Assembly: GCA_034008185.1 (NCBI GenBank)
Contig: CM067084.1
Coordinates: 37,523,099-37,587,098, forward strand
Length of the DNA stretch: 64,000 nt
From: Gorsachius magnificus
Lineage: Eukaryota; Chordata; Aves; Pelecaniformes; Ardeidae
Direction of reading: 5' to 3'
The translations under genes were made by a program, and so were the position numbers. Below, piece by piece: positions 60,001 to 64,000 of the stretch (position 1 is its first letter; every line of letters begins with the position of its first letter). The notes below the pieces were generated by a model. That model had not been told where the DNA came from. It ran no database searches and saw only the letters and a program-made list of their open reading frames with translations.

Positions 60001-61950
60001 CTCCAAGTCACTGTATTTCAGTCACTGATGGCACAGGTCATCTCATGCAAGCAAAAGCACATCAGAGCTAAGTTGCTCTCCTCAGTTTCCTGTATGTCAC
60101 TTCACAGTGAATAACTGAAGCCAAGTAACAGTTACTGATCCACTCAAACATTCCTATGCTGAGTCAAGAGCAGAGGCTTTTTTGAAAGCTATAGTGACAA
60201 CCACATCATTAGTGATCAAGATACAAAAATAAAAGTAACTTGAAAGAAATTATGTTTCAGCCATTATGAAACACGTTTTCTACAAGTATGATGTAGAAAC
60301 AAAAAAAGGAAAAAGCAGAAATCAGGGATCATCTGCAGCTTTAAAACAAACCATCTTGAGAGTTGCTCACATTTGCTTGCCATGAAATACTAATCAGGGA
60401 ACTTACCATTTGGCTAATAACATGCTTAAAAGTTTGTCATTTTTCATGTGCAGAAAATTAAGGTTTTTTAGCATATTTATGAGTTGAATTTCTCATTTAG
60501 ACTGTAAAGCAAATATTTTTCCATCATAACCTGCATCGAGTTCTCCTTCATGAGGTCTTACTGGCCTCACTGCCAACTAGAACAAAGTCACTTACATTTA
60601 GTTCTGCCATATACCACATGGAAATCAGACCCTTTGAGTTATAACCCAAGTCTCTTCAACACATCTTTAGATCCCAGCAGATCTCTGTGGCTTCAAATAT
60701 CTCAATATCCATGCCAGAGATCAGGAACAAGACCTTGAAGTGTCCAGCTTATAACAGCATCTAGTCTATCAGTATCTATTAACAAGCTTAACTAGATTTA
60801 AGGCAGGCAAGATATACTTTTCTGTTCATTTTCAAATGCTGGAAGTTTTTTTCAGAGAGTTTATTTAAACAAACTAAATGTAATAGGCAGAAGCTCCTCT
60901 TTCATAAAGGAGTAAAGCAGTGTACACTTTGAATAAAGAACAGGCATGTAGAGTTCAATTCAGTCCTCTTGAAAGTGTGTAAATTTCTTTTTATAAAATG
61001 AAAATAATGGGAAAATTCTCTTCAATTTACTGAATTTTAATATCTCATTTTCTCTGAGGCAAATCTTAAGTTTCTAGACAATAGCTAGAGGTAAAGGGCA
61101 TAAAATGGTTAATGCATCCACAGATGCATTATATTTTTTAATACAAGGAATAAACTCAAAGGCTGAAAGCAACTGTTTGTCAATCAATGAAGGAAACGCA
61201 CAACAGTTGCAGCAACAAAATTGTTTTTAGTTGTTTCATCAGCATAACTCACTTTACCTGTACTGTTTTTAATTGCTGGGTCTGCAAAACAGAAGGCTGG
61301 GCCGCAGTGTTTATCAGCTGACTTCCTTGTGTCAAAGCTGAGACACCAACAACAGGTTTCACTTCCGACCGACCTCCAATAACAACTTTGATCTGCTGGC
61401 CTTGTAGCTTGGAGTCTCCACCCTGGGCTTGGGATGTGGCCTTCTGTGCCTGTGGGAGTTGGCTGTGGGGTAATGCTAAAACAATAGGTTGGCCAGACTT
61501 GCCCAAAGTTGTTACAATTAGCTTTTGCCCATCTGGTTTAATACTCTGATTGCCTATTTTAATATCAGCAGTCTTGTTCAGAATAATTTGATTGGCTGAT
61601 ATAGTGACGGGGGTCTGAGTACCAAGTTTATGGAGGCCACTTGGAAATGTAGGCTTTACTACTGCATTCACATCAGTTTTTGGAGTTGTGATGTTCACTG
61701 TCGTGTCGCCCGAGTGATTACTGGGTGCAGTAACCGATTCCGTGGTGACTGCAGCCGTAGTCATAGCTGAGGAGTCACTGGTGGAACTTGTGTTCACTAT
61801 TTCTTCCAATTCTATTTCCATGGGAATAGAATCTCCCATCGGTGATGACACGATAACTGCCTCAATGCTGTCATCTTCCACCAGAGTTATACCAGTGTCC
61901 ATTATTTCCTCAGGGAGCAAGCTGTTGACTTCTGCTGAAACCACCTCCAT
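35817..61950 (-). CDS. LIN54: LIN54, DNA-binding subunit of MuvB/DREAM
   Basis: Lin54 binds the CHR element of cell-cycle gene promoters through two cysteine-rich CXC repeats (CRC domain) and anchors the MuvB core, which is repressive with p130/E2F4 (DREAM) and activating with B-Myb. Thirteen coding exons join in phase from ATG 61950-61948 to TGA 35819-35817: 805 codons, 804 residues. The human form is 749; the difference is nearly all one 52-codon exon. The order is an acidic N-terminus ([20 protein letters not shown]), a long Ser/Thr/Gln/Val-rich low-complexity region, CXC1 ([20 protein letters not shown]), the linker [20 protein letters not shown]2 ([19 protein letters not shown]) and a helical C-terminus ([15 protein letters not shown]). 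The two DNA-contacting Tyr (human Y536 and Y610) are residues 591 and 665 here. The 5' non-coding exon(s) lie beyond 64000. Convergent with THAP9. All key residues are present. Confidence 0.97.
36575..36777 (-). CDS. LIN54: LIN54 coding exon 12
   Basis: [20 protein letters not shown] to ALSSGGG plus AA. Acceptor TTTCAG/GCAAAA, donor GAA/GTAAGT. Completes the CXC2 zinc ligands, then helical [18 protein letters not shown]. Residues 671-738. Confidence 0.96.
36903..38431 (-). mobile_element. CR1 LINE fragment, 5'-truncated
   Basis: Minus-strand CR1 of about 1.5 kb in a LIN54 intron, in the same orientation as LIN54. It shows the C-terminal half of a reverse transcriptase: [28 protein letters not shown] and the catalytic FADD near 37695-37712. 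The frame is broken after about 37529, with the later domain ([20 protein letters not shown]) in other frames. The 3' end at about 36903 carries the CR1-type CCTTCCAACCC...GATTCTGTGATT terminus. Inactive. Confidence 0.93.
39027..39164 (-). CDS. LIN54: LIN54 coding exon 11 (linker and CXC2)
   Basis: [20 protein letters not shown] to [11 protein letters not shown], 46 codons. Acceptor TGACAG/GCCTGC, donor GAG/GTACGA. The RNPEAFKPK linker is the family signature between CXC repeats; Tyr665 equals human Y610. Confidence 0.97.
39354..39456 (-). CDS. LIN54: LIN54 coding exon 10 (rest of CXC1)
   Basis: (L)[20 protein letters not shown] to RQKAIK. Acceptor TTTCAG/GTATTG, donor AAG/GTGAGG. First Tyr (591) equals human Y536 that inserts into the DNA minor groove. 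Cysteine spacing is intact. Confidence 0.97.
41853..41924 (-). CDS. LIN54: LIN54 coding exon 9 (start of CXC1)
   Basis: (G)[19 protein letters not shown] then LCLK plus CT. Acceptor CCACAG/AATAAT, donor ACT/GTAAGT. Supplies the first cysteines of CXC repeat 1; the intron falls one residue before the DNA-contacting Tyr. Residues 566-590. Confidence 0.95.
43164..43255 (-). CDS. LIN54: LIN54 coding exon 8
   Basis: [20 protein letters not shown] to ARLPFN plus GG. Acceptor TTGCTAG/CTACAA, donor TGG/GTGAGT. Residues 536-566. Confidence 0.95.
43923..45000 (+). mobile_element. LTR-like element, ERVL-type, with primer-site remnant
   Basis: An AT-rich block with a promoter-like TATAAAAT near 44515, AATAAAG near 44901 and a following sequence GTGTCAGA (44982-44989) resembling a tRNA-Leu primer-binding site, the hallmark of ERVL. 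That makes the LTR about 43923-44980, starting TGTTTAG. No internal viral genes follow: the next 80 bp lead into a LIN54 exon. Orientation is opposite to LIN54. Boundaries and class are inferred; no target duplication was found. Confidence 0.5.
45080..45277 (-). CDS. LIN54: LIN54 coding exon 7
   Basis: Sixty-six codons, [20 protein letters not shown] to LPAQYVTQ, essentially the same as human. Acceptor CTCCAG/GTGGTG, donor CAG/GTATGG. An LTR-like repeat ends about 80 bp from its donor. Residues 470-535. Confidence 0.96.
45436..45509 (-). CDS. LIN54: LIN54 coding exon 6
   Basis: (A)[20 protein letters not shown] to TVKQ. Acceptor GATGCTAG/CGAAGC, donor CAG/GTGAGC. Residues 445-469. Confidence 0.95.
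46272..46488 (-). CDS. LIN54: LIN54 coding exon 5
   Basis: [20 protein letters not shown] to TNTQPLQQ plus one base. Acceptor TTAACAG/GCTATG, donor CAGG/GTAAGT. Includes the very conserved [20 protein letters not shown]. Residues 373-444. Confidence 0.96.
47538..48126 (+). mobile_element. LTR-like element, left part (split by CR1)
   Basis: Left half of an avian interspersed repeat with internally repeated GACCCACGCTGGAGCAG-type units and GGAC/GGGAC runs at its start. Interrupted at about 48123-48126 by a CR1 fragment; the other half resumes at 49043. Start TGACAAGG is tentative. Assignment to an ERV LTR family is from memory of similar avian repeats. Confidence 0.5.
48127..49045 (+). mobile_element. 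CR1 LINE fragment nested in an LTR-like repeat
   Basis: Plus-strand (antisense to LIN54) CR1 3' piece. The frame starts [20 protein letters not shown], with FADE instead of the catalytic FADD, then [20 protein letters not shown] and [19 protein letters not shown]; open to 48618. It ends at TTCCAACCC...ATTCTATGATTCTGTGA, the CR1 3' terminus. Severely 5'-truncated and inactive. Confidence 0.93.
49043..49539 (+). mobile_element. LTR-like element, right part
   Basis: Continues the repeat interrupted by CR1: CCCACGCTGGAGCAG units, then a region with AATAAA at 49351-49356 and a terminal ...CAACCCATCACA. Together with the left part it makes about 1.09 kb. A poly(A) signal near the 3' end fits an LTR in plus orientation. 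Confidence 0.5.
50799..50954 (-). CDS. LIN54: LIN54 52-codon exon, absent from the usual human form
   Basis: Fifty-two whole codons, [20 protein letters not shown] to VNHTNTQ, between acceptor GCCAAGCAG/CTAACA (itself an AAGCAG tandem acceptor) and donor CAG/GTACTG. Phase 0 at both ends, no stop, and S/T/Q/P-rich like its neighbours. The 749-residue human protein, as I recall it, joins SPNK directly to AVKSTVQ and lacks this segment. Likely a cassette exon in the disordered region. Residues 321-372 if included. Confidence 0.8.
51600..51624 (+). repeat. T25 homopolymer
   Basis: Uninterrupted run of 25 T in a LIN54 intron (A25 on the coding strand). Likely length-polymorphic. No element body with a poly(A) tail could be recognised next to it. 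Confidence 0.8.
52490..52635 (-). CDS. LIN54: LIN54 coding exon 3
   Basis: (G)[19 protein letters not shown] to [10 protein letters not shown]. Acceptor TTATAG/GTAGGG, donor AAG/GTAAGG. Rich in Ser/Thr-Pro sites. Residues 272-320, exit phase 0. Confidence 0.95.
52636..55477 (-). other. LIN54: LIN54 intron, no recognisable content
   Basis: 2.8-kb intron with several T-rich runs (for example 53333-53347, 54909-54923). No repeat family or hidden exon was recognised. Confidence 0.6.
55478..55598 (-). CDS. LIN54: LIN54 coding exon 2
   Basis: [20 protein letters not shown] to QVSPVIA plus one base. Acceptor TTTCAG/ATTGCA, donor GCAG/GTTGTA. Residues 232-271. Confidence 0.95.
55599..61257 (-). other. 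LIN54: LIN54 largest intron in window
   Basis: 5.7 kb between coding exons 1 and 2. A C13 homopolymer lies at about 57005-57017. The rest is unremarkable AT-rich DNA without repeat or exon that I can name. Confidence 0.6.
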
Positions 61951-61985
61951 TTTAGCAGTTGTGGCAGTGGTGACTGGAGCAGGTA
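61258..61985 (-). CDS. LIN54: LIN54 exon with start codon
   Basis: Acceptor ATTGCAG/TACCTG, 35 nt of 5' UTR, then ATG at 61950 in the context AAAATGG. Encodes [20 protein letters not shown] to QTQQLKTVQ (231 codons) to donor CAG/GTAAAG. Coding part 61258-61950. Contains the conserved [13 protein letters not shown] and [20 protein letters not shown] blocks. Confidence 0.96.
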
Positions 61986-64000
61986 CTGCAATAATATTTT
62001 AAAAAGTTATTGGCTTCCAGAAAACATACATTTTCAAAGCTTTAAGAATAATATTACCAAAGAAGAAAATACAGTAGCAGAAATTTTTTCAGACTGAAGG
62101 TATTGTGCATGCACAGGTGGGATATCATGAAAAAAATTATCAAAACATAACATATTAAGCTGAATTTACTCTCAGTAAGAATTTATGTCCACTTGCTGTG
62201 GATTACCAGTAGACTCTTGACAACACAGCACACAAAGTAGTAGTTTACCCCCTCCAAGACACAGGCACCTTGTTCACAGACATTTAAGCTTACTTAAATA
62301 TAAAGCAAGAGTTAAACAGCTTTAAAAATCCAACAGATGAAAATGTCTCATCTCATACATGTCAACATTGATTAGCAGGTTATCTTGCCTCAAGAGACTT
62401 TATCTATACCAGATGTAACAGGGGTTCATTTTTGCCAAATCCTCATTTTGGAAATCTCAGAAAAACAAACAGCTGTCTAGTGACAGGCTTTAATAACCCC
62501 ACAAGCTCAATCAACAGCCCACCTACCCCACGACCAAGCCAAAGCCCCTTCAAGATGAACAGGTAATTCCTCTATGCTGGCCATGACAAGAATAGCTCAG
62601 TATTTTATTCTCCATATTCACAAGAAAATATAATTCCCAAACCAATGATTAATTTGAAACATGTTCTAAACACAAAACAAAGAACACTCCATCTGAAAGA
62701 AAACAATTTTTTAAGCTGACTAATACAGGTGACCAATTTATATTAAAAAAAACAAAACTAGAGAGAGATTCAAAGCCAGAGTCACTTCCCACTGAGAAAC
62801 CTTAAAGACATAGCTGGAAATGGTCACATCTACCATTCCCACTAAAACTCTATCACTGTCAGAAGCTGAAAACAGATATGCTTAAGGCATTTTCCCCAGT
62901 TGCTGGCCCCATCAGCATGCTTGGGCACTGGATGGGCAAGCACACTGTGTGGGTATGTGTATGCATTCTCAAGTACTTATTATAAGCTCAAGAGGATCCT
63001 TGCAAATTCAATTTCCTATTTGCTAGGAAACACAGAGCAGAGTTATTTGTATGTTCATAATTAAGGAACTGTGCCACTAAAAAAACCCTGACCAAATGCT
63101 GAGGTGACATTGATTCCTCTGGAGTCATTTTTCCATTTTGCACAGCAGCTAATTACAGAACAGCTGCACTTTGCCCACAAGGTAGAAAGGAAAAAACCCT
63201 GCTATAATCTACCTAGTTTCCATTACAAGCTCAGGAGGCTGTGCTGGAGCAGTCCATGGCCTTCCTGGTTGTGAAGGGTGCCATCCTGATTCCCTTCACC
63301 TCCATAGTATAAGCCATATCAAACTGCCGTGATACTCAAGAAGCCAGAGCTGTGAAAGAGCTTGTTGACCGACAGTCAAACTCACACAGCTTATTGGCAG
63401 GCATTTAAAGATACAAAGTTATCTGATGTCACTGCCAGAAATACCTCCTTTGGAAAGCATTTCTCCTAAAGTAATGCCAATACAGCTTGCAGTGATGCCA
63501 ATCCTGCTAACTAGCACTAGACTAAACAGCTTACTCCTAAGGACACATCAGTAATAGTATTGCATTGCTGTCTTAATGGGCTTGAATCAAGAAGCTAGAC
63601 TCCCAGAGTCAACCCCAATCCAAATGATTGCCTCCATGTTTGCAAAGGAGGGAATCATCTAAATCAGACAGTGAAAAAAAAAAATAATCACCAGATTCAG
63701 TAATGACACATAATTTTAAATTACTTGCTTTTGATTTGCATTTGTATATGTTATTCCCTAAAAGCAAGGTCACCCTTAGTATCTTTTAACAGTATGACCA
63801 TAAAAGTATTTACATATATTAACAGTTACTTATATTCTTCATTCTTACCATTTGGTTATATTACGAGGCAGTAAACTGTTATTAAATACCTGTATCTAGT
63901 TGAAACGATATTTATATTAAAATGCACAGAGTCAGGGTTTTAAACAGTGTTCTGACATCAAACAAACCACTTATAAGTCGGAATGCAGGAGGAAAAGAAA
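61986..64000 (-). other. LIN54: LIN54 5' intron, right edge of window
   Basis: Upstream of the start-codon exon acceptor. No CpG island or promoter signature is seen here, so the LIN54 promoter and first exon are beyond 64000. Confidence 0.65.

Overview
The window looks like avian nuclear DNA. It has vertebrate-type split genes with GT/AG introns, one CpG island, CR1 LINE fragments with the CR1-type 3' terminus, and LTRs of an avian endogenous-retrovirus type; no mammalian SINEs were seen. The gene order SEC31A - THAP9 - LIN54 is the one I know from human chromosome 4q21. I had no alignment tool: exons were built by reading codons, splice sites and reading phase, and orthology rests on recalled human proteins.

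Layout. (1) About 1-24.6 kb, minus strand: SEC31A, the outer-coat subunit of COPII vesicles. Seventeen coding exons give 722 in-phase residues (WD40 propeller and the start of the alpha-solenoid); the 3' third of the gene lies off the left edge. (2) 24.3-26.4 kb: a CpG island acting as a divergent promoter for SEC31A and THAP9, with five CCAAT boxes, one TATA-like site and a perfect 60-bp palindrome. (3) 25.7-31.3 kb, plus strand: THAP9, the domesticated P-element-like transposase, in five exons. (4) 31.3-33.2 kb: short convergent intergenic gap. (5) 33.2-64 kb, minus strand: LIN54, the DNA-binding subunit of the MuvB/DREAM complex. Thirteen coding exons give 804 residues; the upstream non-coding exon(s) lie beyond the right edge. 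LIN54 introns hold two CR1 fragments and two LTR-like elements, one of them split by a CR1 insertion.

The three genes do not form a pathway: SEC31A is secretory, LIN54 is cell-cycle transcription, THAP9 is a captured transposase. The most notable points are in THAP9. A reading-frame break lies inside its THAP zinc-finger exon. A GAC-to-GGC-type change replaces the residue I equate with human catalytic Asp374. One intron appears to use a GC donor. Also notable are the palindrome in the SEC31A 5' region and an in-frame 52-residue LIN54 exon that is absent from the 749-residue human protein as I recall it. I found no evidence for a wholly new multi-gene system.
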